DNA of 64,000 nucleotides, from assembly GCA_032622095.1 (NCBI GenBank), contig CP136068.1:187417309-187481308 (forward strand). Reading direction: 5' to 3'. The notes beneath the pieces were generated by a model. That model worked only from the letters and a program-made list of their open reading frames with translations. It did no database searches and was not told the DNA's origin. Positions 13,701 to 28,700 of the stretch are shown in pieces. The stretch is from Siphonodentalium dalli. Taxonomy: Eukaryota > Mollusca > Scaphopoda > Gadilida > Siphonodentaliidae. Each line of letters begins with the position of its first letter. Position 1 is the stretch's first letter. The position numbers and the translations under genes were made by a program.

Positions 13701-16700
13701 ACTAGCCATGACACTGATTTTAAGACTAAATTGTGAGCATTCAGGTGGGTGTGAGTTATGTATGTTTAGCTTTGAGTGGCTTTACCTTATTCCACTTGTT
13801 TGACACAATATCGAGGCAGAAGAGATCTGAGTGAGTGATGTCTGTGGATTGGCGACCTCCGTGAACCCAAACCTTCTCTCCTGAAATCACATCACTCATA
13901 GTTTAACCAATTCATTCATGAATTAATTTTGTCGTTCTATTCGGAAAGTGTAAATTATCAGACGAATGGTTCATATTACACGTTGTACATGTCAGGCCGA
14001 TTCGAATTCAACTTAATTTAACAGTGTAAAATCAACAATATATCTGTTTTTTCACAGAACTGCATTTCATAAACATCATATTATAATAAGACAAAACATT
14101 AATTATCCCCCAACCATTAGTTCATGCAGCCAACAAGAATTACGTTATTACAAGGGAGATAACTCTATCTTTTAATACCACATGTCATTAAACATTTGTT
14201 AATGAGTCTGTTACTATAGGAATTTATTTAATTATTTGACATTATTGAGCATGACTACCCGATACATGGATATCAAGAAAAACCAGAAATTGCCAACGCA
14301 AATTACAAATGTATGCAGTTGGCGACCGATCACCAACACGGGCGACCGATCACTGTCACCGTGATCGGTCGCACAGAGTTTCTATTATTCACATCTGTTC
14401 TGAACGGAATACATCCAAAATACATAAAAAATTGCCTATGTTGGCAACTTTGTTCTTAAATTTTTGTGATTCCTTGCTTATCTATAAATAAAACGAGATG
14501 ACACCAAAATCACACCAATTCAAAAATATCCGATTCTGCGGACCGATTCGGTATTGATCTCGAATCGGGTGGCCGATATCAACATCAAATCAAGCTTGAG
14601 TTTAGTGTGCTGTTATTTGCAGAATGAGGTCCCCAGAGGGTGAATTTAGTGATGCTATCCCGAGTAGCGGGGCTAGTATCACCAAATTCACCCTCTGGGA
14701 CCTCATTCTGCTTAGGCCTCATCTTATCTGGAAAGTTTCTTTATATCAAATTTCTGTAGAAACTTCTTCACATAGATTCTATTTATTTTTTAGTTTATTT
14801 TCTATATATCCCCAAATTGGCAGACGACACATTGCATAATCGAGGTTCCCAATGGGTGTACATCACAATATTCACCATTTAGGAACTTCAATCTGAGTCT
14901 ATGTCTCCCATAGCAGATGAGGCCATGCAGAATGAGGTCCCAAGAGGGTGAATATTGTGATGCTAGCCCGCTGTGCAGGATAGCATCACTAAACTCACCC
15001 TCTGCGGAACCTCATTCTACAAATGACAGGCACACTAAACTCAAGCTTGCATCAAATCGAATCTCAGTTATTTGCAGGTTCCTAACAACTAACCATTGTA
15101 GCTTGTAACCATAGAAACATGGTGTAGGACTCTCCCCTGTCACCTCCAGCTTCTCAAATTCAAAGGTTTGAAAAGTTATGTAACATGCATTTAGCTCTAA
15201 GAGCTCTTTCCATCAATGTATCACATTATTATAATCAATAAATTTGAAAAGTTATCAAGGAAATATGGAAAATCGGACTTGGCACTGAAAGGGTTAATTT
15301 CATCTCTTTAGACTTTTTAATTCCTTTTCGATTGTGCATTCAAAATTATTTCCAAACATTTGTCTGCTCTAAATTGAGTCCCTGATCTTAAAAATCCCCT
15401 TATCTTTCATATGCCTTGCAGACATCCTCCCCTATCAATTGAAAATTTTGGGCATCCCGATTGACTTACAATTTGTACGCCACCTTGTATCACAAGTGAT
15501 ATGTTTGTGGTTGCCATTAAGGACGTGATCTGGTTGACGTTCAATTGTGGTGCCTGTTAAACGAGACAAAAATCTTTAAATGTTCAAACTGTGTATATGG
15601 AGTTTTGGCGGAAATGCGACTTTGATTTGATTTGAACATTTAATTTGACAATTTGAAGTATGCTTCAACTTACCCACTAATGTGTAAGTTATTATTAGTC
15701 ATCTTTGCCATACAATTCCTGCATTTAGCAGTAACTTTATTATTCCATATATTTTCATTTATGAAATTTGTGTGATTGCAATTTGACTTAAATTTGTATT
15801 TTTTTTTAATTTGTTTATATATCACACACATCTGAGCGTGGTGCTAGTGAACCTATACATGCCATGTCACACGCGTATGGGCTATTTTTCTTATTTTTGA
15901 TTTTGTCACAAATTGGTCAGCATTATTCTAATGGTTATGTAATTATGTTCTAGGTTGAAAGAATGCACTTGAACAACCTTGGCGTGGTCATCTTTTATCC
16001 CATCTGGGCTTCCTCCTAGATCGGTTGTGACACACCAGTATCCTGTGAACAAATTATCTTAACTAAATAGTTATATTTAGCCGTTTTATCTCTCTCTTGC
16101 CTATGTTGACATTCATAAAGCCGTTGGGCAACAGGCCGGCATTCTAATCTGACTAAGTTTGTGTCATTCTAGCATGCCAGGTACTGGGGTGGCTAACCCT
16201 TCCTGCTGATTACCTCCGACGAGACACCAATTTACCGATTATGGTTACTAATAAACAACTAACCATTGTAGCTTGTAACCACAGATGCATGTCGCCAACA
16301 TGGTGTAGGACTCTCTTCTGTCACCTCCATCTCCTCAGATTCAATTAAATATTCTGACGGAGTGCTGCTGTGATGTTCATCATGCAGGGACACTGTATCT
16401 CCAACATGATTTCTATGTTCATCACATGAGTTATCACAATTTTCTTTGTCGTCCCTGAAGTCCTGCATTTTTGATTTCTTGATAGCTATTTTTAGGTTGA
16501 ACTCACAAGGCCTCATCGGAGATTTCCTGCCACCTAAGATCAGTATGCGACCATCAGAGATGACGACGGACGTATGATGCATCCGACACACTATAAATAG
16601 AATGGTAAATATTATACTACAAACAGAGAGGACGGCGGACGTATGGTGCATCCTACACACTATAAATAGAATGGTAAATATTATGCGACCATCAGAGATG

Positions 16701-19700
16701 ATGACGGACGTATGGTGCATCCTACACACTATAAATAGAATGGTAAATATTATGATTTCCTGCCACCTAAGATCAGTATGCGACCATCAGAGATAAATAG
16801 AATGGTAAACATTATGCGACCATCAGAGAGGACGACGGACGTATGGTGCATCCTACACACTATAAATAGAATGGTAAATATTATACTACAAACAGAGAGG
16901 ACGGCAGACGTATGGTGCATCCTACACACTATAAATAGAATGGTAAATATTATGCGACCATCAGAGATGATGACGGACGTATGGTGCATCCTACACACTA
17001 TAAATAGAATGGTAAATATTATGATTTCCTGCCACCTAAGATCAGTATGCGACCATCAGAGAAAAATAGAATGGTAAACATTATGCGACCATCAGAGAGG
17101 ACGACGGACGTATGATGCATCCTACACACTATAAATAGAATGGTAAATATTATGCGACCATCAGAAATGACGACGGACGTATGGTGCATCCTACACACTA
17201 TAAATAGAATGGTAAATATTATGCGACCATCAGAGATGATGACGGACGTATGGTGCATCCTACACACTATAAATAGAATGGTAAATATTATGCGACCATC
17301 AGAGAGGACGACGGACGTATGATGCATCCTACACACTATAAATAGAATGGTAAATATTATGCGACCATCAGAGATGATGACGGACGTATGGTGCATCCTA
17401 CACACTATAAATAGAATGGTAAATATTATGCGACCATCAGAGATGACGACGGACGTATGGTGCATCCTACACACTATAAATAGAATGGTAAATATTATGC
17501 GACCATCAGAGATGATGACGGATGTATGGTGCATCCTACACACTATAAATAGAATGGTAAATATTATGCGACCATCAGAGATGATGACGGACGTATGGTG
17601 CATCCTACACACTATAAATAGAATGGTAAATATTATGCGACCATCAGAGATGATGACGGACGTATGGTGCATCCTACACACTATAAATAGAATGGTAAAT
17701 ATTATGCGACCAACAGAGAGGACGACGGACGTATGATGCATCCTACACACTATAAATAGAATGGTAAATATTATGCGACCATCAGAGATAATGACGGACG
17801 TATGGTGCATCCTACACACTATAAATAGAATGGTAAATATTATGCGACCATCAGAGATGATGACGGACGTATGGTGCATCCTACACACTATAAATAGAAT
17901 GGTAAATATTATGCGACCATCAGAGATGATGACGGACGTATGGTGCATCCTTCACACTATAAATAGAATGGTAAATATTATGCGACCATCAGAGATGATG
18001 ACGGACGTATGGTGCATCCTACACACTATAAATAGAATGGTAAATATTATGCGACCATCATAGATGATGACGGACGTATGGTGCATCCTACACACTATAA
18101 ATAGAATGGTAAATATTATGCGACCATCAGAGATGATGACGGACGTATGGTGCATCCTACACACTATAAATAGAATGGTAAATATTATGCGACCATCAGA
18201 GATGACGACGGACGTATGGTGCATCCTACACACTATAAATAGAATGGTAAATATTATGCGACCATCAGAGATGATGACGGACGTATGGTGCATCCTACAC
18301 ACTATAAAAAGAATGGTAAATATTATGCGACCATCAGAGATGATGACGGACGTATGGTGCATCCTACACACTATAAATAGAATGGTAAATATTATGCGAC
18401 CATCAGAGATGACGACGGACGTATGGTGCATCCTACACACTATAAATAGAATGGTAAATATTATGCGACCATCAGAGATGATGACGGATGTATGGTGCAT
18501 CCCACACACTATAAATAGAATGGTAAATATTATGCGACCATCAGAGATGATGACGGACGTATGGTGCATCCTACACACTATAAATAGAATGGTAAATATT
18601 ATGCGACCATCAGAGATGACGACGGACGTATGGTGCATCCTACACACTATAAATAGAATGGTAAATATTATGCGACCATCAGAGATGACGACAACGTATG
18701 GTGCATCCTACACACTATAAATAGAATGGTAAATATTATGTGACCATCAGAGATGATGACGGACGTATGGTGCATCCTACACACTATAAATAGAATGGTA
18801 AATATTATGCGACCATCAGAGATGACGACAACGTATGGTGCATCCTACACACTATAAATAGAATGGTAAACATTATGCGACCATCAGAGATGATGACGGA
18901 TGTATGGTGCATCCTACACACTATAAATAGAATGGTAAATATTATGCGACCATCAGAGAGGACGACGGACGTATGGTGCATCCTACACACTATAAATAGA
19001 ATGGTAAATATTATGCGACCATCAGAGATGATGACGGACGTATGGTGCATCCTACACACTATAAATAGAATAGTAAATATTATGCGACCATCAGAGAGGA
19101 CGACGGACGTATGGTGCATCCTACACACTATAAATAGAATGGTAAATATTATGCGACCATCAGAGATGATGACAGACGTATGGTGCATCCTACACACTAT
19201 AAATAGAATGGTAAATATTATACTACAAACAGAGAGGACGACGGACGTATGGTGCATCCTACACACTATAAATAGAATGGTAAATATTATACTACAAACA
19301 GAGAGGACGACGGACGTATGGTGCATCCTACACACTATAAATAGAATGGTAAATATTATGTGACCATCAGAGAGGATGACGGACGTAAGATGCATCCTAC
19401 ACACTATAAATAGAATGGTAAATATTATGCGACCATCAGAGATGATGACGGATGTATGGTGCATCCTACACACTATAAATAGAATGGTAAATATTATGCG
19501 ACCATCAGAGATGATGACGGACGTATGGTGCATCCTACACACTATAAATAGAATGGTAAATATTATGCGACCATCAGAGATGATGACGGACGTATGGTGC
19601 ATCCTACACACTATAAATAGAATAGTAAATATTATGCGACCATCAGAGAGGACGACGGACGTATGGTGCATCCTACACACTATAAATAGAATGGTAAATA

Positions 19701-22700
19701 TTATGCGACCATCAGAGATGATGACGGACGTATGGTGCATCCTACACACTATAAATAGAATGGTCAATATTATGCGACCATCAGAGATGATGAAGGACGT
19801 ATGGTGCATCCTACACACTATAAATAGAATGGTAAATAGTATGTGACCATCAGAGAGGACGACGGACGTATGGTGCATCCTACACACTATAAATAGAATG
19901 GTAAATATTATGCTATCATCAGAGATGATGACGGAGGTATGGTGCATCCTACACACTATAAATAGAATGGTAAATATTATGCGACCATCAGAGATGACGA
20001 CGGAGGTATGGTGCATCCTACATACTATAAATAGAATGGTACACACTCATGGGAGATTTCCTGCCACCTAAGATCAGTATGCGACCATTAGAGATGATGA
20101 CGGACGTATGGTGCATCCTACACACTATAAATAGAATGGTAAATATTATGCGACCATCAGAGATGACGACGGACGTATGGTGCATCCTACACACTATAAA
20201 TAGAATGGTAAATATTATGCGACCATCAGAGATGATGAAGGACGTATGGTGCATCCTACACACTATAAATAGAATGGTAAATAGTATGTGACCATCAGAG
20301 AGGACGACGGACGTATGGTGCATCCTACACACTATAAATAGAATGGTAAATATTATGCTATCATCAGAGATGATGACGGAGGTATGGTGCATCCTACACA
20401 CTATAAATAGAATGGTAAATATTATGCGACCATCAGAGATGACGACGGAGGTATGGTGCATCCTACATACTATAAATAGAATGGTACACACTCATGGGAG
20501 ATTTCCTGCCACCTAAGATCAGTATGCGACCATTAGAGATGATGACGGACGTATGGTGCATCCTACACACTATAAATAGAATGGTAAATATTATGCGACC
20601 ATCAGAGATGACGACGGACGTATGGTGCATCCTACACACTATAAATAGAATGGTAAATATTATGCGACCATCAGAGATGACGACGGACGTATGGTGCATC
20701 CTACACACTATAAATAGAATGGTAAATATTATGCGACCATCAGAGATGATGACGGACGTATGGTGCATCCTACACACTATAAATAGATTGGTAAATATTA
20801 TGCGACCATCAGAGATGATGACGGACGTATGGTGCATCCCACACACTATAAATAGAATGGTAAATATTATGCGACCATCAGAGATGACGACGGAGGTATG
20901 GTGCATCCTACATACTATAAATAGAATGGTACACACTCATGGGAGATTTCCTGCCACCTAAGATCAGTATGCGACCATTAGAGATGATGACGGACGTATG
21001 GTGCATCCTACACACTATAAATAGAATGGTAAATATTATGCGACCAACAGAGATGACGACGGACGTATGGTGCATCCTACACACTATAAATAGAATGGTA
21101 AATATTATGCGACCATCAGAGATGACGACGGACGTATGGTGCATCCTACACACTATAAATAGAATGGTAAATATTATGCGACCATCAGAGATGATGACGG
21201 ACGTATGGTGCATCCTACACACTATAAATAGATTGGTAAATATTATGCGACCATCAGAGATGATGACGGACGTATGGTGCATCCCACACACTATAAATAG
21301 AATGGTAAATATTATGCGACCATCAGAGATGATGACGGACGTATGGTGCATCCTACACACTATAAATAGATTGGTAAATATTATGCGACCATCAGAGATG
21401 ATGATGGACGTATGGTGCATCCTACACACTATAAATAGAATGGTAAATAGTATGTGACCATCAGAGAGGACGACGGACGTATGGTGCATCCTACACACTA
21501 TAAATAGAATGGTAAATATTATGCTACCAACAAAGAGGATGATGGACATATGGTGAATCAGACACTGTTAAATAGAACGGTAAATATTATACTGCCATCA
21601 AATATAATGGGTTAATATTAACTACTGGAATTTATTTCAGTAGAATACATAACTCAATACATCATTGTACATAGCTTTTTTTATCAATCGTGCTGAATAG
21701 TGCAACATGTATTGTATCTGAGGGCCCTAAGCGCTTCACATTATTACCCCATGAGGGCCCTAAGCGCTTCACATTATTACCCCATGAGGGCCCTAAGCGC
21801 TTCACATTATTACCCCAGCTGTTGAGTAATGCCGAGTCTTGTATCTGCTGCCATTTTACAGGCGCTACAGAGCGACTTACACTTACCCAACAACCAGCTC
21901 CCTATATAGACCGTACATTTTGCACCGACCGGTATCAATTGTGTGCAAAATTCTTAGGACCCTGTGCCAATGCATTCTCTTATATATGCGAGTCGACCAC
22001 AGGTCGCCTCGCATATATAAGAAAATGCATTGGCCTAACAATTTTTTATCATTTGTTTTAAATAAATGTTTCTTACAATTTTTAAGACATAAAATAAAAA
22101 ATATCCATTACCCTGCAGGGAGCCCCACACATATATAGAAGAATATAGAAGAGTATCGTCTGCTCATATTTGTCTGGGGCTCTGTATGGGTGAAATTATA
22201 AAATTGTTAAAGAATACAAGAAAAAATTATTAAAATTGTAAAAAATTGTTAGGCCAATGCATTCTCTTATATAATGCGAGGCGACCTATGGTCGACTCGC
22301 ACATATAAGAGAATGCATTGGCACAGAGTAAAATAATCCCGACTTATGACTGGATTTGATATGGCGGGTCACATATTCAACTGAGCTCCATGCGGTCAAT
22401 GTCACACCATGTTACCATCAATCCACCACATTAACTTATAATATCTATGTTGTTGGGTACTTATAATATCTATGTTGTTGGATACTTATAATATCTATGT
22501 TGTTGGGTACTTATAATATCTATGTTGTTGGGTACTTATAATATCTATGTTGTTGGGTACTTATAATATCTATGTTGTTGGTTACTTAAAATATCTATGT
22601 TGTTGGGTACTTGCCATCGATATCTGCTTTAAGTAGAATGGATTCCTGCATTCTGAAGACAACGATATGCTCCAGTCTTTGGTGTACTCCAGATTGTACT

Positions 22701-25700
22701 CCGAATCCTCCGACGTCCACGATATCCCCATCTGGCACTCTAACAGACGTGTGACCGAACTTCTTGTTGTAATCTGATTGAGCACATAGAGTTAATGTTG
22801 GGCCAGATGGTTGAACATCAAATGTATTCTGTCTGTACGATTCTGAAATATAGTATATTTTATTTTTATTTAAAAGCCCATTTAATTTTCGAGTCACTAA
22901 TTATATTTTTATAGTGCTTTGATATACGGTTTTAATAACAATCTATGTCATAAAATATGATTAAACAACTTTAATTCATCACTATTTGGAACGTCTGTGT
23001 CTCAGAAGGTACTCATAGAGTAATATAAAATAGCTGAAATCATGGAAACATTTCCCCCTTCTCGCTCCCAGACTGCAACAGAATTCAAACTAAGATATAG
23101 AGTTATTCCCCTTCCATTGAAAACAATAGACTTTGCAGTACAATCCAGATGAAAATTAAGCACAAAAACCATGTTGGAACCTCAAAAAAACAATATGTTC
23201 ACAGTTTATTACAATGAAGTATATTTTCAAATCGGCCCATTCTTTCCCATTAATGGGGACAAACAACAGAATTTGTTATTTATGGAGCTCAATTGACAGG
23301 GCAGTTACCGCATTATACTGTTTTCCCCATCTGGAGGTCTCGTTGTTGCAGTGTATGATGTAATTTAGAGTTTGCACTACCGGTACTGTAGTTATGCGAT
23401 TAAGTCCAATCACAGCCAGTGCTGCCAGTCACCATTTCGCGGATGTCATTACATGCATCATGTACTCATGTAACACTGGTGGTTCTTGGACAATGTTGGG
23501 GTAAAATATTGAATATAAGTGACAATATAACAATAACATGATTTTTGAGGGCGTTATGGTTTATTAACGGCCCGGCTGGAATGATTAACAGCCCAAGGGC
23601 CTATTAGCGGCCCGAGACGAAGTCGAGGGACGCTAATAGGCCCGAGGGCTGTTAATCATTCCAGAGGGCCGTTAATAAACCATAATGCCCGATGAAATCA
23701 TGTTATTACTATTATTACCACAGTTTTGGACATTTGACCCATTTGAGGATTTAGTGGAATAATGAAGTAGATTAAAAGATTAAGAGAGAAATATTTTCAA
23801 GAACATTTAAGTTTGATATCATTTGACTTGTCAGCTGACACGGACTGACGGAGTCTCGAAAATAGGACAGGGGAAACCCCAGCATTGGAGACGAGTAAGA
23901 ACGAATGAGAGGTTGACAGCTAAAAGTATCAATGCATACTTACGCTTGATACAATAATTCAATCATATAGTGTGAATTCCAATCATAAAACCACTTTTGT
24001 GTCGAGGAAATCGGATACATCTTCCCATTATTTTCTTGAAATTAACACGCCATAATAATCGGAAGTTGAAGGGACGTAACTCTCGCGATAATAAACGAGA
24101 TCTATAGTTTCCGGGCGGCGGGCCGATATTGAACTAGGCTTCTCATTATCGGCCCGCGGCCCGCTGTTTTGGTAACAATACGCTATTTGGAACGCCCCGA
24201 AAAACATTATCAATGGCCTAGAGAACGCCCTATAAAGTGGTAATAATAATCACTATACACAGGTCAAGACATCTACGGTCTATATACTTTTATATAGAGA
24301 CAATAATTAAAATGATATCCTATGGTCAGCTATGATTTTTTCCGGCTGGACAGTGCTTGTCCTGATTCGATTCGGATTTGATGTCGATGTCAACATCGGA
24401 CATCTGATTCGAGATTCGATTTGGTTGCCGAATTTCCGATTCGCAGGTCCCTACAGTAAGGTATTGGCAATTTTGGCTCTGACCAGACTGGGTACCTATT
24501 TGGCTGAGTAGTTTTGGTTCTGACTGTATTCCTTATACATACCTGCCTGGGCAGATATATGGTTTAGTTTTTGTTCTGACTGTATTCCTCATACATACCA
24601 GACTGGGCAGCTATTTGGTTGAGTAGTTTTGTCTCTGACTGTATTCCTCATACATACCTGCCTGTGCAGTTATTTGGTTGAGTAGTTTTGGCTCTGACTG
24701 TTTATATGCACACAGGACCATGTAGTGAGAACACGTCTCATGCCATTCTTCATATTCATCAAATGGTTCGAGTTTCTCCACACGATTCCTCTCCTCCTGG
24801 GACACCAACTGTGAGTAAAACTGGTTCATGTCCAGCACTTCTACATCCGACCAGCCCTGAAATATGTAAAACTGGTTCATCTCCAACACTTCCACATCCG
24901 ACCAGCCCTTAAATATGTAAAACTGGTTCATGTCCAGCACTTCTACATCCAACCGGCCCTGAAATATTTATAACTGGTTCATCTCCAACACTTCTACATC
25001 CGACCAGCCCTGAAATATTTATAACTGGTTCATCTCCAACACTTCTACATCCGACCGGCCCTGAAATATTTAAAACTGTTTCATGTCCAGCACTTCTACA
25101 TCCGACCAGCCCTGAAATATGTAAAACTGGTTCATCTCCAACACTTCTACATCCGACCAGCCCTGAAATATGTAAAACTGGTTCATCTCCAACATTTCTA
25201 CATCCAACCAGCACTTCTACATCCGACCAGCTTCTACATCCGACCAGCCCTGAAATATTTATAATTGGTTCATGTCCAGCACTTCTACATCCGACCAGCC
25301 CTGAAATATTTAAAACTGGTTCATATCCAACGCTTCCACATCTGACCAGCCCTGAAATATTTAAAACTGGTTCATGTCCAGCACTTCTACATCCGACCAG
25401 CCCTGAAATATGTAAAACTGGTTCATCTCCAACACTTCTACATCCGACCAGCCCTGAAATATGTAAAACTGGTTCATGTCCAGCACTTCTACATCCTACC
25501 AGCACTTCTACGACTGACCAGCCCTGAAATATTTATAATTGGTTCATGTCCAGCACTTCTACATCCGACCAGCCCTGAAATATGCCATAAACGGTGAGTG
25601 AGAACCACATGTTGTTAAGCCTTTCATGATGGGAACTGCGCTGGTCAAGCATTAAAGACCCTGTGCCAATGCATTCTCTTATATATAAGAATAGGGAGCA

Positions 25701-28700
25701 TCACATATATAAGAGAATGTGTGGCTTACAAGATAAAGGTAAATATTGTTATACCTTAATATAACAATAAATGAGAAAATTGCATTTCCAAATTATGTAA
25801 ACTACCTTCCGATTTAATATGTAAAATATCCGGCCTAGACCCATTGTTTATCTCATACAATGTGTTTACAACATCCCAATTTTTCACTAATTGACAGCTG
25901 AAGTCATACTCAAGTGATTTAATTTGATAATTAGCAACCACTATTCAAAGTGACAATAACCGCTATTGACCAGTTCAGCAATGATAACAATGCATCAAAG
26001 GAATTCCCTCTCAGTGTAATCGGTATCCAACAGTAATCAGTGTTATGTCATGATAACGTGTCACGCTCCATGCTTCCTGCTTTGTGTTTACAGTACTGGT
26101 CAAAACAATGTGGTGTAATTAAATTTTATCACACGTTTGCCGTGAGTTGGACAGACACCAGGGACACAACTTTTTAGAGCTGAAACGGTTGACCCATTCT
26201 TCTAAACGGTTAACCATCGGGGTTAACCGGATTTCAACCGGTTAACCGCTAAATATCTAGCGGACTTCTCTCACACTAATTATGTCGACATTATGCCATG
26301 CTCCAGGGACAAACCTAGGTGAGAAGTAGTAGCTGAAATAAAGACCTTATTCACGGCATTTAACGATATTCAAAAACACGCATTCCTTGTTCTTTTGCTG
26401 GCTCTCGTGATGGGGAATGAGCAAGTGAAATTTGTGAATGGCAGGAGAGATCGCTTATTTGCCGTGATCAGCATATGTTTGGGCATTTGTAAAACGAGTA
26501 AAATAGTATGGGTATTGGTAAAACGAGTAACAAAACTATATATTAAAGATCTGTAATATATCATTATCATCATTGGTATATCCTCCAATGCATTATATAT
26601 AAAGACAAGAAAGTCATAACTAGAGAACAAAAAGGAAGGTCAGTTAGGTCAGACTCGCAGTCCTATTCAGTATTCGAGCTATTCCTCGGTATCATGATAG
26701 CGGACACAAGTATTGGGAGGTTATATAATTTACGTTTCGGTTTCGGTTTTAGTATGCAATCACTTAACATATAGCAATTACTGCCAAATTGAGTGTTAAT
26801 TAGTCCCACAGGCACAACCAGTTACAGAGTAGCATGGAGCATCAATTTCCTTGATAAAAGGGAAGATTATTGAAGAAGTTTTGGGTTGCTTCAACTACGA
26901 TGTCTGTTTGAGTCACTCAATTGAATTGATCATATTAAATCACAACACGGAGGAAGAACGGGAAGAGTGAAGACATTGTGCAGCTGATCTCAATCTTCAA
27001 ACTTTGTCGACTTACATAGTTTTTATAAACCCCACTGTAAAACAGTTTTATATATAGTATGTCGTGGTGTGGTTCCAATTTGAATCCATGTTGCTTCGTG
27101 CAGTATTAACTATTAAGATACGAAAGCACGCATTGCCACACAACGTCACTTTTACGTTGTCACTTCCTTGTGTGCATTCAGAATTGATACACAGTGACTG
27201 CACACGTGCTTTTGTCGGAAGAAAACTTCAAAGGGTCGGAATTGATTGAAGGTCGCCAACACTTCCAGGCAGTTCGAGAATTGCTACTAAGTATCTGATA
27301 CTACCGCGTGTACCAATTAATGCTTGCATTGCACTCTACTATCGGTGACACAGGATTTAGTATTAGTTTTGCATCATTTAACCTAATATTTTGAGGATTA
27401 TTCACGTTCACATTCAACTGACAACGGGGTGCGGTTACGTCCGGTTCATTTTTTTCTAACCGGTTACGTCGCTAACCGGATGCTAACTGGTTAACCGTCT
27501 AACCGTTTCAGCTCTACAACTTTTGGGATTAATGGGGATCTTTTGTGACATAATTATGGTAGTGATTATCACCAATATAGTTTTAATCAACCTACCACAA
27601 CGAATGAGCCGTCACGAATGTAGTCTTGAAGAACAGAAATTTAAACTTATTAAAGATCCAGTCTACACCAAAGCAAACAATTTCAGAGCTCAGCATCACG
27701 TATGTCAAATCTACCGCACGTGCGTTCGGTCGGTATTGATTTCCGCGTTCGGATTTCGGTGGTAAAAATTAATGTATTTGTTCACTTATGGACTAAAATA
27801 TCCGTCCGATTTTCGGAATAGAGAGGTTTCGGTTTATAGAGGTAATTTTTAGTGAGAATGCACTTGTGTGAATTGGGGACCAGACAATTTGTTTGGAATG
27901 GAGAGGGGTTCGGTTTATAGAAGGACCGGTTTGGAGAGGTTTCACTGTATAGGCATTTATAATAGGATTATATAGGCATTTATAATAGGATTATATACTC
28001 ATTTATAATAGGATTATATAGACATTTATAATAGGATTATATAGACATTTATAAAAGGTTTATATAGACATTTATAAAAGGATTATATAGACTTTTATAA
28101 AAGGATTATATAGACATTTATAATAGGATTATATAGACGTTTATAAAAGGATTATATAGACGTTTATAAAAGGATTAATATATAGACATTTATAATAGGA
28201 TTATATAGACATTTATAATAGGAATATACAGACATTTATTATAGGAATATATAGGCATTTATAATAGGATTATATAGGCATTTATAATAGGATTGAGGCG
28301 ACACTCACCAGCGTTTTGAAGCGTTTTATCTGAGATTCTTTGATCGGATACTTGTTGAGGCATTTCAGAGTCGATCCAATCTTATTGTAGTGTTTCTGCC
28401 TGTAAGGTGAATAAATCAACCTTCCTATACTAAATGGATTCTCCCACTCAGTTATAAAAGTAAATATTGGAATATTATATTATTTATTATTCATTTGGAG
28501 GGGTGTTCATGTAATAAAAACAGACAAGAAACAGATGAAAAGATAATAGAAGTGCAGCAGGATACATATTAACCCTTTACCCAACAGAACGGCCCTGTGC
28601 CAATGCATTCTCTTATATATGCGAGGCGACCTATGGTCGACTCGCATATATAAGAGAATGCATTGGCACAGGGCATAACTGTAACCATCACAATGTGGTC

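Noticed and set aside
15978-16042. Candidate 65-nt exon reading [20 protein letters not shown] on the minus strand, with good AG and GT borders and a phase match to exon 12
   Set aside because: Including it breaks the frame into exon 13. Joining exon 12 directly to exon 13 gives [13 protein letters not shown], a proper kelch blade. It may be a decayed or alternative exon.
17019-20046. Very long open frames (231-413 codons) on the minus strand and similar ones on the plus strand
   Set aside because: They are produced by the 69-bp repeat, whose unit is 23 codons in every frame without a stop. There is no independent gene evidence.
16550-21560. CRISPR-like array
   Set aside because: The units are contiguous without unique spacers, and the DNA is from an animal nucleus.
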